18,488 nucleotides of DNA from Actinomycetes bacterium. GTDB taxonomy: Bacteria > Actinomycetota > CALGFH01. A program made the translations under genes and the position numbers. How positions within the stretch are numbered: the stretch's first letter is position 1; every line of letters starts with the position of its first letter. The DNA lies in assembly GCA_030152105.1 (NCBI GenBank), contig JASLIH010000186.1, positions 1-18,488 of the forward strand, read 5' to 3'. The notes beneath the pieces were generated by a model that worked only from the letters and a program-made list of their open reading frames with translations, was not told where the DNA came from and did not search any database. Positions 1 through 6,211 of the stretch are shown one piece after another.

Positions 1-474
1 CCCGAGCCCTACCGCTGGATCCAGTCCGGCTGGGCCATCGCCATCGTCTCGGTCCTGCTCGCGGCCGAGCTCATCCTCGACAAGGTGGCCGTCGTCGACC
101 ACGTCAACGACGCCGTCCAGACCCTGGTCCGCCCCACCGTCGGCGGGGTCATCTTCGCCGCCACCACCGCCGCCGAACAGGCCGACAACTCCACCTGGAT
201 GCAGCAGCACCCCTGGGCCGGTGTCCTGCTGGGCGTCGTCGTGGCCGGGGTCGTCCACGCCACCAAGGCCACCGCCCGGCCCATCGTCAACGTCACCACC
301 GTCGGCACCGGGACCCCGTTCGTCAGCGCCGCCGAAGACGTCGCCTCGCTCGGCATGAGCCTGGTCGCGGTGTTCCTCCCCATCCTGGTCGTGTTCGTGC
401 TGCTGGTGTTCGGCTGGGCCGCCTACGGCATGTTCCGCCGAGCCCGCCGCCGACGACGGTCGGCCGCCTTCTAG
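1..474 (+). CDS. DUF4126 family membrane protein (5' end missing)
   Basis: The reading frame is open from the first base and ends at TAG 472-474, so 157 C-terminal residues are visible and the start lies outside the window. The sequence around residues 27-45 (DKVAVVDHVNDAVQTLVRP) followed by a Gly/Ala-rich stretch resembles the DUF4126 family, whose members are small integral membrane proteins of unknown function. Three hydrophobic segments are visible, near residues 10-25, 73-88 and 118-143. The protein ends in an Arg-rich cytoplasmic-type tail (RRARRRRRS). A GTG at 85 could be mistaken for the start, but the family-like sequence begins before it. The gene converges on the thioesterase gene with 21 bases between the stops and no clear terminator hairpin. 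Family assignment is from recalled sequence character; function is unknown. Confidence 0.72.
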   Translation, partial: PEPYRWIQSGWAIAIVSVLLAAELILDKVAVVDHVNDAVQTLVRPTVGGVIFAATTAAEQADNSTWMQQHPWAGVLLGVVVAGVVHATKATARPIVNVTTVGTGTPFVSAAEDVASLGMSLVAVFLPILVVFVLLVFGWAAYGMFRRARRRRRSAAF

Positions 475-495
475 CGCCCGTCGCCGTTCCATGGC

Positions 496-981
496 TCAGG
501 CCATCGGGCCGTACAGGGCGCGGGCGCGGTCGGCCAGGTCGTCGGGGAGGGCGACCAACAGGGCGGTGGCTTCGGCGCCGACCTCGCCGGAGGGGAGGTG
601 GAGGCGGGACCAGGTGCGGACGCGGCGGCCGCGGGTGTCGGTGAGGCCGGCGACCAGGGGGAGGGGGGCGTCATAGGGGACCTGGGCGCGGTAGCGGAGG
701 TCCATGGTGGCGGTGGCGGCCCAGATGCCGGCGAGGAGGATGGAGGCGTAGCCCATGACCTCGTCCAGGGCGGTGGCCGACAGGCCGCCGTGGAGGACGC
801 CGGGGTAGCTCTGGAACTCGGGGCGGGGGTGCAGGGTGGCCAGGACCTGGTCGCCGTCGCGGCGGATGTCGTTCAGGTGCATGCCGATCGGGTTGGCGTC
901 GCCGCAGGCGAAGCAGTGGCGGGCCCCGGCCGGGAGCACGTCGTCGCGGGTCGTGGGCCGCTCGCCGTCGGGGCCGGGCAT
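496..981 (-). CDS. PaaI-family hotdog thioesterase
   Basis: Predicted 161-residue single hotdog-fold acyl-CoA thioesterase. The N terminus has a CFACGDANPIGMHL motif (residues 23-36), typical of this thioesterase group. It is followed by a PGVLHGG...ALDE segment (residues 60-74) containing the HGG and Asp/Glu positions used by PaaI/4HBT-type thioesterases. The likely reaction is hydrolysis of a CoA thioester; the acyl group cannot be told from sequence. The ATG at 981 was chosen because GAAGGAGG lies about 8 bases upstream; a longer frame reaching 1110 would run into the opposite gene and adds no family-like sequence. It is divergent from the adenosine deaminase gene across 73 bases and convergent with the DUF4126 gene. 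A metabolic link to either neighbour is not evident. Confidence 0.85.
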   Translation of the reverse strand: MPGPDGERPTTRDDVLPAGARHCFACGDANPIGMHLNDIRRDGDQVLATLHPRPEFQSYPGVLHGGLSATALDEVMGYASILLAGIWAATATMDLRYRAQVPYDAPLPLVAGLTDTRGRRVRTWSRLHLPSGEVGAEATALLVALPDDLADRARALYGPMA

Positions 982-1010
982 GGGCGTCGCCTCCTTCGAG
1001 GGGTCGGGCA

Positions 1011-1021
1011 GGTAGGCTACC
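1011..1021. promoter_or_regulatory. Symmetric -10-like element between divergent genes
   Basis: GGTAGGCTACC is a perfect inverted repeat around one central base. Read on the plus strand it gives TAGGCT and on the minus strand TAGCCT, both fitting the TANNNT -10 consensus. Predicted starts would leave short leaders of about 30 bases before the deaminase TTG and about 26 before the thioesterase ATG, each containing the visible Shine-Dalgarno. No good -35 is seen in either direction. It could equally be a small operator. Low confidence, because short palindromes occur by chance. Confidence 0.35.
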
Positions 1022-1054
1022 GCTGCCGCCCAACTGCGCTGAGGAGGAACTGGT

Positions 1055-2113
1055 TTGGTCGCCGTCACTGACGACGCGCTGCGCCGGCTGCCAAAGGCCG
1101 AGCTGCACATTCACCTCGACGGGTCGCTGCGGCCGGCGACGGTCGAGGAGCTGGCCCGGGAGGTCGGGGTGGTGGCCGCCGACGCGCCCGAGGGGGCGGC
1201 CATGGCCAGGGTGCGGGTGACCCGCAGAGCCGGGCTGGCCGAGGCCCTGGCCGGGTTCGAGGTGCTGCTGCCGCTGCTGCAGACCAAGGAGCACCTGGCC
1301 AGAGTGACCACCGAGCTGGTCGAGGACCTGGCCGCCGACGGGGTGGTCTACTCCGAGCTGCGGTTCTGCCCCCGGCTGAACACCGACCAGGGGCTGACCC
1401 TCGACGAGGTGCTGGCCTGCGTCGGGGAGGCGGCCACCCAGGCCGAGGCGGCCACCGGGACCCGGGTGGTGCTGCTGGCCTGCATGATGGGCGGGGTCGA
1501 CCCGGCCTGGAACCGGCCGGTGCTGGACGCTGCCATCCGGCGGATGGACTCGGGGGTGGTCGGGATCGACCTGGCCGGCCCGGTCGAGGGGCGGGCCCCG
1601 GCGTGGGTCGACGCCCACGCGGCCATGTTCGAGCACGCCCGGGCGTCGGGGCTGTGCGTCACCGTCCACGCCGGCGAGGCCGAGCCGCCCTCGGCCATCC
1701 GCACCGCCCTCGACCGCTACCAGGCCGACCGGATCGGGCATGCGACCAGCCTGGCCGAGGACCCCGACCTGCTGGCCGAGGTGGTCGAGCGGCGGGTCGT
1801 GCTGGAGTGCTGCCCCCGGTCCAACTACTGGACCCGGACCTCGGCCGAGCTGCCCGAGCTGTCCGACCACCCGGTGGGGCGGCTGCTGGCCGCCGGCGCC
1901 CGGGTGTGCCTCAACACCGACGACCGCACCCTGTTCGGCAACGACCTGTCCTCGGAGTACCGGGTGGTGGCCGAGGCCCACGGGCTGGACGACCGGCAGG
2001 TGGCGGCCCTGACCGCCAACGGGTTCGCGGGCGCGTTCCACCCCGGCCGGGCCAAGGCCGCCCTGGAACGGGCCGTCGGCCGGCTCGACGACCCCCCGGG
2101 GCCGGGCCGGTGA
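1055..2113 (+). CDS. add: Adenosine deaminase
   Basis: 352-residue metal-dependent hydrolase that converts adenosine (and deoxyadenosine) to inosine in purine salvage. All family motifs are present in order: the zinc-binding HIHLDGS (His18, His20), GIDLAGPVEG (170-179), HAGEAE (205-210, zinc His and catalytic Glu), RIGHAT (227-231), CCPRSN (252-257) and the LNTDD pair (Asp289/Asp290). Length is normal for the family. The start is a TTG at 1055, set by GAGGAGG at 1041-1047 with 7-base spacing; no better ATG or GTG precedes the conserved HxH region. It is the first gene of an operon: its TGA overlaps the GTG of the P450 gene as GTGA, implying translational coupling. Some actinobacterial members act on adenosine-like secondary metabolites, so the substrate is not certain. 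Confidence 0.93.
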   Translation: MVAVTDDALRRLPKAELHIHLDGSLRPATVEELAREVGVVAADAPEGAAMARVRVTRRAGLAEALAGFEVLLPLLQTKEHLARVTTELVEDLAADGVVYSELRFCPRLNTDQGLTLDEVLACVGEAATQAEAATGTRVVLLACMMGGVDPAWNRPVLDAAIRRMDSGVVGIDLAGPVEGRAPAWVDAHAAMFEHARASGLCVTVHAGEAEPPSAIRTALDRYQADRIGHATSLAEDPDLLAEVVERRVVLECCPRSNYWTRTSAELPELSDHPVGRLLAAGARVCLNTDDRTLFGNDLSSEYRVVAEAHGLDDRQVAALTANGFAGAFHPGRAKAALERAVGRLDDPPGPGR

Positions 2114-3324
2114 CCGTGACGGCCGCCTTCACGCCGTCCGACCCGGCCTTCGTGGCCGACCCCTACCCGGCCTACGAACGGCTACGGGCGGCCGGCCGGG
2201 TCCTGTACGACCCGGGCAGCGACCACTGGCTGGTCCCCCACCACGCCGACGTCAACGCCCTGCTGCGCGACCGCCGCTTCGGGCGCACCTACCTGCACGT
2301 GGCCAGCCACGCCGAGCTGGGCCGGCCCGAGGAGCCCGAGGAGCTGGGCCCGTTCTGGCACCTGATCCGCAACGGCATGCTGGACCGCGAACCGCCCGAC
2401 CACACCCGGCTGCGCCGGCTGGTGGCCAAGGCGTTCACCCCCCGGATGGTCGAGCGGCTCCGCGACCGCGTCCAGGCGCGGGTCGACCGGCTCGTCGACG
2501 CCCTGGCCGCCTCCGGCGGGGGCGACCTGGTCGCCGAGCTGGCCGAGCCGCTGTCGGTGGCCGTGATCAGCGACCTGCTGGGTGTGCCCGAGGCCGACCG
2601 GCCGCTGCTGCGGCCCTGGTCGGCCCAGATCTGCGGCATGTACGAGGTCGACCCGGCCCCGGACGCGGGCCGGGTCGCGTCCCGGGCGGCCACCGAGTTC
2701 TCCGAGTACCTGCGCGGGCTGTCGCGGGCCCGGCGGGCCGACCCGGCCGACGACCTGGTCACCGCCCTCACCCAGGTGGTCGACGGCGGCGACCAGCTCA
2801 CCGAGGACGAGCTCATCGGCACCGTGGTCCTGCTGCTCAACGCCGGCCACGAGGCCACCGTCAACTTCACCGGGATCGGCTGGTGGCAGCTGTTCCGCCA
2901 TCCCGGCCAGCTGGACCGGCTCCGCCAGGACCCGGCCCTGCTGCCCCGGGCGATCGACGAGCTGCTGCGCTACGACACCCCCCTGCAGATGTTCGAGCGC
3001 TGGGTCCTGGAGGACGTGGAGCTGGCCGGGGTCGCCGTCCCCAAGGGGGCCGAGCTTGGGCTGCTGTTCGGCTCGGCCAACCGCGACCCGGCGACCTTCC
3101 CCGACCCGGACCGGCTCGACCTGGCCCGCCCCACCGCCGCCCAGCACCTCAGCTTCGGGGCTGGGATCCACTACTGCCTTGGGGCGCCGCTGGGACGGCT
3201 GGAGCTGGAGCTGTCGTTCGGGACCCTGCTGCGCCGCCTGCCGGCGATGGCCCCGGCGGCCGAGCCCGCCTGGAAGCCGACCTACATCCTGCGCGGTCTG
3301 GAGGCCCTGCATGTCACCGCCTGA
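2110..3324 (+). CDS. Cytochrome P450
   Basis: 404-residue soluble bacterial-type P450 monooxygenase; no N-terminal membrane anchor is visible. Landmarks: DHTRLRR in helix C (97-103), the I-helix oxygen-activation motif AGHEAT (245-250), the ExxR pair Glu284/Arg287 in ELLR, and the heme loop FGAGIHYCLG (349-358) with Cys356 as the iron ligand. All core residues are intact, so the enzyme should be active with a ferredoxin partner; none is encoded nearby. The GTG at 2110 was chosen because it overlaps the deaminase stop (GTGA); a second GTG six bases on is possible. No Shine-Dalgarno is obvious, consistent with coupled translation. The end overlaps the next gene by 14 bases. Substrate unknown; neighbours hint at a nucleoside or amine/guanidine compound, but that is inference. 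Confidence 0.93.
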   Translation: MTVTAAFTPSDPAFVADPYPAYERLRAAGRVLYDPGSDHWLVPHHADVNALLRDRRFGRTYLHVASHAELGRPEEPEELGPFWHLIRNGMLDREPPDHTRLRRLVAKAFTPRMVERLRDRVQARVDRLVDALAASGGGDLVAELAEPLSVAVISDLLGVPEADRPLLRPWSAQICGMYEVDPAPDAGRVASRAATEFSEYLRGLSRARRADPADDLVTALTQVVDGGDQLTEDELIGTVVLLLNAGHEATVNFTGIGWWQLFRHPGQLDRLRQDPALLPRAIDELLRYDTPLQMFERWVLEDVELAGVAVPKGAELGLLFGSANRDPATFPDPDRLDLARPTAAQHLSFGAGIHYCLGAPLGRLELELSFGTLLRRLPAMAPAAEPAWKPTYILRGLEALHVTA

Positions 3325-4306
3325 CCCGGAGGCAGCCGGCTTCGTGATGTACGGGCCCGAGTTCACCTTCCTCGGGGTGCCGCGGGCCGACCTGGAGGAC
3401 CCGGCGTCGCTGGAGGGGGCCGACGTGGTCGTGGTCGGCGCCCCCTTCGACGGCGGCACCAGCCACCGGCCCGGGACCCGGTTCGGCCCCTCGGCCATCC
3501 GCGGCACCGACTACCTGGGCCACGACGGCTCCCGGCCGTCGCTGGCCCTTGGCGTGGACGCCCTCCGGGACCTCACGGTGGTCGACGTCGGCGACGTGCT
3601 GATGCTGGCCGGCGAGATCGAGCCGGCCCTGGCCCGGCTGGAACGGGCGGTGCACACCATCGCCGCGGCCGGGGCGGTCCCGGTGGTGCTGGGTGGCGAC
3701 CACACCATCGCCCTGCCCGACGTCACCGGGGTGGCCCGCCACCACGGCCTTGGGCGGGTGTCGGTGGTCCACTTCGACGCCCACGCCGACACCGCCGAGA
3801 CCCACTTCGGCTCCCTGCTCGGCCACGGCACCCCGATGCGGCGCCTCATCGAGTCGGGCGCGGCCCGCGGCGACCGGTTCCTCCAGCTGGGGCTGCGCGG
3901 CTACTGGCCGCCCCCGGACGTGCTCGCCTGGATGGCCGGCCAGGGCATGCGCAGCTTCGAGATGACCGAGATCGTCCGCCGCGGCCTTGACGCCTGCCTG
4001 TCGGAGGCGTTCGCCATCGCCACCGACGACTGCGACGGGGTGTTCCTGTCGGTCGACGTCGACGTGGTCGACCCGGGCATGGCCCCGGGGACCGGCACCC
4101 CCGAGCCGGGCGGGCTCACGGCCCGGGAGCTGCTGGACGCGGTCCGCCGCTGCGCGCTCGAGCTGCCGGTGGTCGGCATGGACGTGGTCGAGCTGTCCCC
4201 CGTCTACGACGGGCCCGGCCAGGTGACCGCGTTCCTGGCCAACCGGGTGGTGCTGGAGGCCCTGTCGGGGATCGCCCGGCGCCGCGCCTCCCAGGCTGCG
4301 GGGTGA
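3311..4306 (+). CDS. speB: Agmatinase / arginase-family ureohydrolase
   Basis: 331-residue manganese ureohydrolase, which would release urea from a guanidino compound such as agmatine (giving putrescine) or guanidinobutyrate. The binuclear Mn site is complete: LGGDH (His131), FDAHAD (Asp156, His158, Asp160) and SVDVDVVDP (Asp249, Asp251). TGTPEPGG (261-268) and a late VVELSP segment also match the family. The start is ambiguous. ATG 3311 has GGAGG 6 bases upstream and overlaps the P450 end by 14 bases. GTG 3344 and ATG 3347 have another GGAGG at 3328-3332 and would give a shorter N terminus beginning at MYGPEF. It is the last gene of the deaminase operon. The segment after the Mn motif (ETHFGSLLGHGT) fits agmatinase-like better than arginase, but ureohydrolase specificity is hard to call, so the symbol is tentative. 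Confidence 0.88.
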   Translation: MSPPDPEAAGFVMYGPEFTFLGVPRADLEDPASLEGADVVVVGAPFDGGTSHRPGTRFGPSAIRGTDYLGHDGSRPSLALGVDALRDLTVVDVGDVLMLAGEIEPALARLERAVHTIAAAGAVPVVLGGDHTIALPDVTGVARHHGLGRVSVVHFDAHADTAETHFGSLLGHGTPMRRLIESGAARGDRFLQLGLRGYWPPPDVLAWMAGQGMRSFEMTEIVRRGLDACLSEAFAIATDDCDGVFLSVDVDVVDPGMAPGTGTPEPGGLTARELLDAVRRCALELPVVGMDVVELSPVYDGPGQVTAFLANRVVLEALSGIARRRASQAAG

Positions 4307-4330
4307 AACCACCCAGCGCGCGAGCGTGTT
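4304..4330 (+). promoter_or_regulatory. Possible ECF-type promoter for the sigma factor gene
   Basis: TGAAAC (4304-4309) overlaps the agmatinase stop codon and is followed after 15 bases by CGTGTT (4325-4330). The -35 with an AAC core and the GT-containing -10 are the general shape of ECF sigma promoters, which often precede their own sigma gene. Transcription would begin about 4337, almost at ATG 4341. The match is loose and the site is short; low confidence. Confidence 0.22.
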
Positions 4331-4340
4331 GAAGCCGGTG

Positions 4341-4919
4341 ATGGAACCACAACCGGAGCTGCCGGCCCGCCTGGCCCACGACCTGGACGGCTCGTTCGAG
4401 GAGCTGGTGCTTGCCCACCAGCGGCTGGTCTACGGCCTGGCCTTGCGGGTCGTGGCCGTCCCGGCCGACGCCGAGGAGGTCGCCCAGGACACCTTCGAGC
4501 GGGCCTACCACGCCCTGGCCGGCTACGAGGCCGAACGGGTGGCGGCCATGCGGCTGCGGCCCTGGCTGGCGCAGATCGCCCTCAACCTGGCCCGCAACCG
4601 GCTGCGGCGGCGGCCGCCGCCGGCCCGGCCGCTGGAGGACGGCGACGGTCAGGCGATGGCCGTGGCCGCGCCCGCCGCCAGCCAGCCCGACCAGCTGGCC
4701 GAGCGCCGCCAGGAGCGGGAGCTGCTGGTCGAGCTCCTGGCCGGGCTGCCCCGGGGCTGGCGCGAGGCGGTGGTGCTGCGCCACGTCGAGGGCCTGCCCT
4801 ACGCCGAGGTGGCCGAGGTCCTCGGCCGGCCGGTGGGCACGGTCAAGACCCACGTGCACCGCGGGGTGCGGCAGCTGCGGGCGACGCTGGAGGCTCGAGA
4901 GGAGCGGACACGACGATGA
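4341..4919 (+). CDS. ECF-type RNA polymerase sigma factor
   Basis: 192-residue group-4-like sigma factor with only regions 2 and 4. Region 2 covers about residues 18-95, including FEELVLAHQRLVYGLALRVV, the AEEVAQDTFERAY stretch (core binding and -10 recognition) and an Arg-rich region 2.4 end (LARNRLRRR). A Pro/Ala/Gln-rich linker of about 35 residues follows. Region 4 contains LPRGWREAVVLRHVEGL and the helix-turn-helix YAEVAEVLGRPVGTVKTHVH that reads the -35. The start is uncertain: ATG 4341, GTG 4338 and GTG 4326 are in frame, with no strong Shine-Dalgarno. Its TGA overlaps the ATG of the alkyltransferase gene (ATGA). No classical zinc anti-sigma gene is adjacent, so the co-translated alkyltransferase is the only candidate regulator in the operon. 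Related sigma genes linked to DNA repair genes may exist elsewhere, but I cannot confirm the ECF group. Confidence 0.9.
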   Translation: MEPQPELPARLAHDLDGSFEELVLAHQRLVYGLALRVVAVPADAEEVAQDTFERAYHALAGYEAERVAAMRLRPWLAQIALNLARNRLRRRPPPARPLEDGDGQAMAVAAPAASQPDQLAERRQERELLVELLAGLPRGWREAVVLRHVEGLPYAEVAEVLGRPVGTVKTHVHRGVRQLRATLEAREERTRR

Positions 4920-5746
4920 ACCAGAACGGCACCAACGACCACGACCTCGACCGGCTGGAGGGCGGCTGGCGGGAGCTGGCCGACGGCCTCCACGGGCTGC
5001 GGGCCGACCCGCCGCCCACCCTGGCCCCGGCGGTGCTGGAGCGGGTCGGCCTGGCCGACGCCTTCGTCACCGTCGACGGGCCGGCCGGGCCGCTGCTGGT
5101 CGCCTACAACGGCCGGGGCATCTCGGCCACCGCCCCGGGCGCCGACGAGGCCGGCTTCGCCGAGCGGTTCGTCGCCCGGTTCCGGCGGCCCCTGCGCCCG
5201 GCCGGCCAGCCCCCGGCCCGGCTGGTCGCCCAGGTCGAGCGGCTCCTGACCCCGGGCCGCCGGGGCACCCCGCCCCGCTACGACCTGCGCGGCACCACCG
5301 AGTTCGAGCGGGCCGTGCTCGCCAAGGCCCAGGAGATCCCCCGCGGCCAGGTCCGCCCCTACGCCTGGGTGGCCGGCGAGCTCGGCCAGCCGGCGGCCGT
5401 CCGGGCGGTCGGGGCGGCCCTTGGCCGCAACCCGGTCCCGGTGCTGATCCCCTGCCACCGGGTGGTGGGCAGCGACGGCCGCCTGACCGGGTACGCCTGG
5501 GGGGTCCCCTACAAGCGGGCCCTGCTCGCCGCCGAGGGCGCCGACCCCGACGAGCTGGAGCGCCTGGCCCGCCGCGGCACCCGCTTCTTCGGCAGCGACA
5601 CCACCCGCATCTACTGCTACCCGACCTGCGCCCACGCCCGCCGGGTCACTGACGCCCATCGCCTGACCTTCACGGGCGCGGCCCAGGCGGCCGCCGCCGG
5701 CTACCGGCCCTGCCGGGTCTGCCGGCCGCCGGCCCTGGCCGGGTAG
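4916..5746 (+). CDS. O6-alkylguanine-DNA alkyltransferase with C-terminal Ada zinc domain
   Basis: 276-residue protein with three parts. Residues 1-46 are charged and contain no Cys; they have no alkyltransferase counterpart. Residues 47-210 are an Ogt/MGMT-type suicide alkyltransferase: an N-terminal subdomain starting ADAFVTVDGP, then TEFERAVLAKAQEIPRGQV, and the active-site IPCHRVVGSDGRLTGYAWG with acceptor Cys180. Residues 221-271 match the Ada zinc-binding domain, with all four ligands in order: IYC234, PTC238, RPC266, RVC269. In E. coli Ada the equivalent first Cys accepts methyl groups from DNA methylphosphotriesters. E. coli Ada places this domain first and adds an AraC module; here it is last and no AraC domain is present. 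The ATG at 4916 overlaps the sigma stop, with AGAGGAG upstream. The 3' end overlaps the opposing gene by 46 bases. Regulation of the sigma factor is inference. Confidence 0.9.
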   Translation: MNQNGTNDHDLDRLEGGWRELADGLHGLRADPPPTLAPAVLERVGLADAFVTVDGPAGPLLVAYNGRGISATAPGADEAGFAERFVARFRRPLRPAGQPPARLVAQVERLLTPGRRGTPPRYDLRGTTEFERAVLAKAQEIPRGQVRPYAWVAGELGQPAAVRAVGAALGRNPVPVLIPCHRVVGSDGRLTGYAWGVPYKRALLAAEGADPDELERLARRGTRFFGSDTTRIYCYPTCAHARRVTDAHRLTFTGAAQAAAAGYRPCRVCRPPALAG

Positions 5747-6144
5747 CCCCGGCGCCGCAGGGCCCTGACGGAACGCTCAGCCGCCTGGACCGGCAGGAGC
5801 TCGTCGAGGACGTCGGCCACGCGCTCGTTGCGGTGCTCGAACTCGAGGCCGTCGCTGGCCGCGGGCAGGTCGCGGGCGCGGTGCTCGGCGGCGTCGAGGG
5901 CGGCGGCGGTGGCCGCCTGGGCGCCGGCCAGGGCCGGGTGGTCCCAGGCGGGCAGCTCGGCCCTGGCCGCCTCCAGGCCGGCCAGGAACCCGGCGACGCT
6001 GGCCTCAAGCGGCGCCCCCGGGCGGCGGGCCGAGGGGACGGTGGCCAGCAGCGCCCGGCTCCCCTCGTCGAGGGCCTTGGCGAAGCCCAGGAACCCGGCC
6101 CAGGCCGCCTCGGCGGCCGGGTCGGGTGGTGGCCGTCTCCACAT
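5701..6144 (-). CDS. Hypothetical protein, 147 residues
   Basis: I do not recognise this protein. It is predicted to be mostly helical and soluble, with Ala/Leu-rich amphipathic stretches (about residues 10-35 and 45-95), a charged segment EFEHRNERVADVLDELLP (101-118) and a basic, probably disordered tail rich in Arg and Gly. There are no membrane segments, signal peptide or Cys residues. The start at ATG 6144 is well supported by GGAGGAGGT 7 bases upstream, and third codon positions are G/C as in neighbouring genes, so it is very likely a true gene; longer in-frame upstream sequence would invade pepA. It diverges from pepA across 67 bases and its last 46 bases overlap the end of the alkyltransferase gene in the opposite direction. 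Confidence 0.65.
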   Translation of the reverse strand: MWRRPPPDPAAEAAWAGFLGFAKALDEGSRALLATVPSARRPGAPLEASVAGFLAGLEAARAELPAWDHPALAGAQAATAAALDAAEHRARDLPAASDGLEFEHRNERVADVLDELLPVQAAERSVRALRRRGYPARAGGRQTRQGR

Positions 6145-6211
6145 CCCCGCCACCTCCTCCCCTAGGATGACGCCCAGCTTCCGGTCCGACGATACCCATA
6201 CGGAGCACGCG

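Noticed and set aside
671..2041. Minus-strand open frame of 456 codons opposite adenosine deaminase
   Set aside because: Gly/Pro/Gln-rich product with no recognisable domain, fully antisense to a gene with all its active-site motifs.
3055..5430. Leu codon CTT appearing mostly before Gly (CTTGG) in a genome that otherwise favours CTG and CTC
   Set aside because: Noticed in several genes, but I did not make a full count and no function is evident; it is probably a codon-context bias.
5828..6211. Upstream in-frame extension of pepA
   Set aside because: It covers the opposite-strand gene with a strong ribosome site, encodes Arg/Ala/Ser-rich sequence unlike M17 enzymes, and pepA length is normal from 6212.
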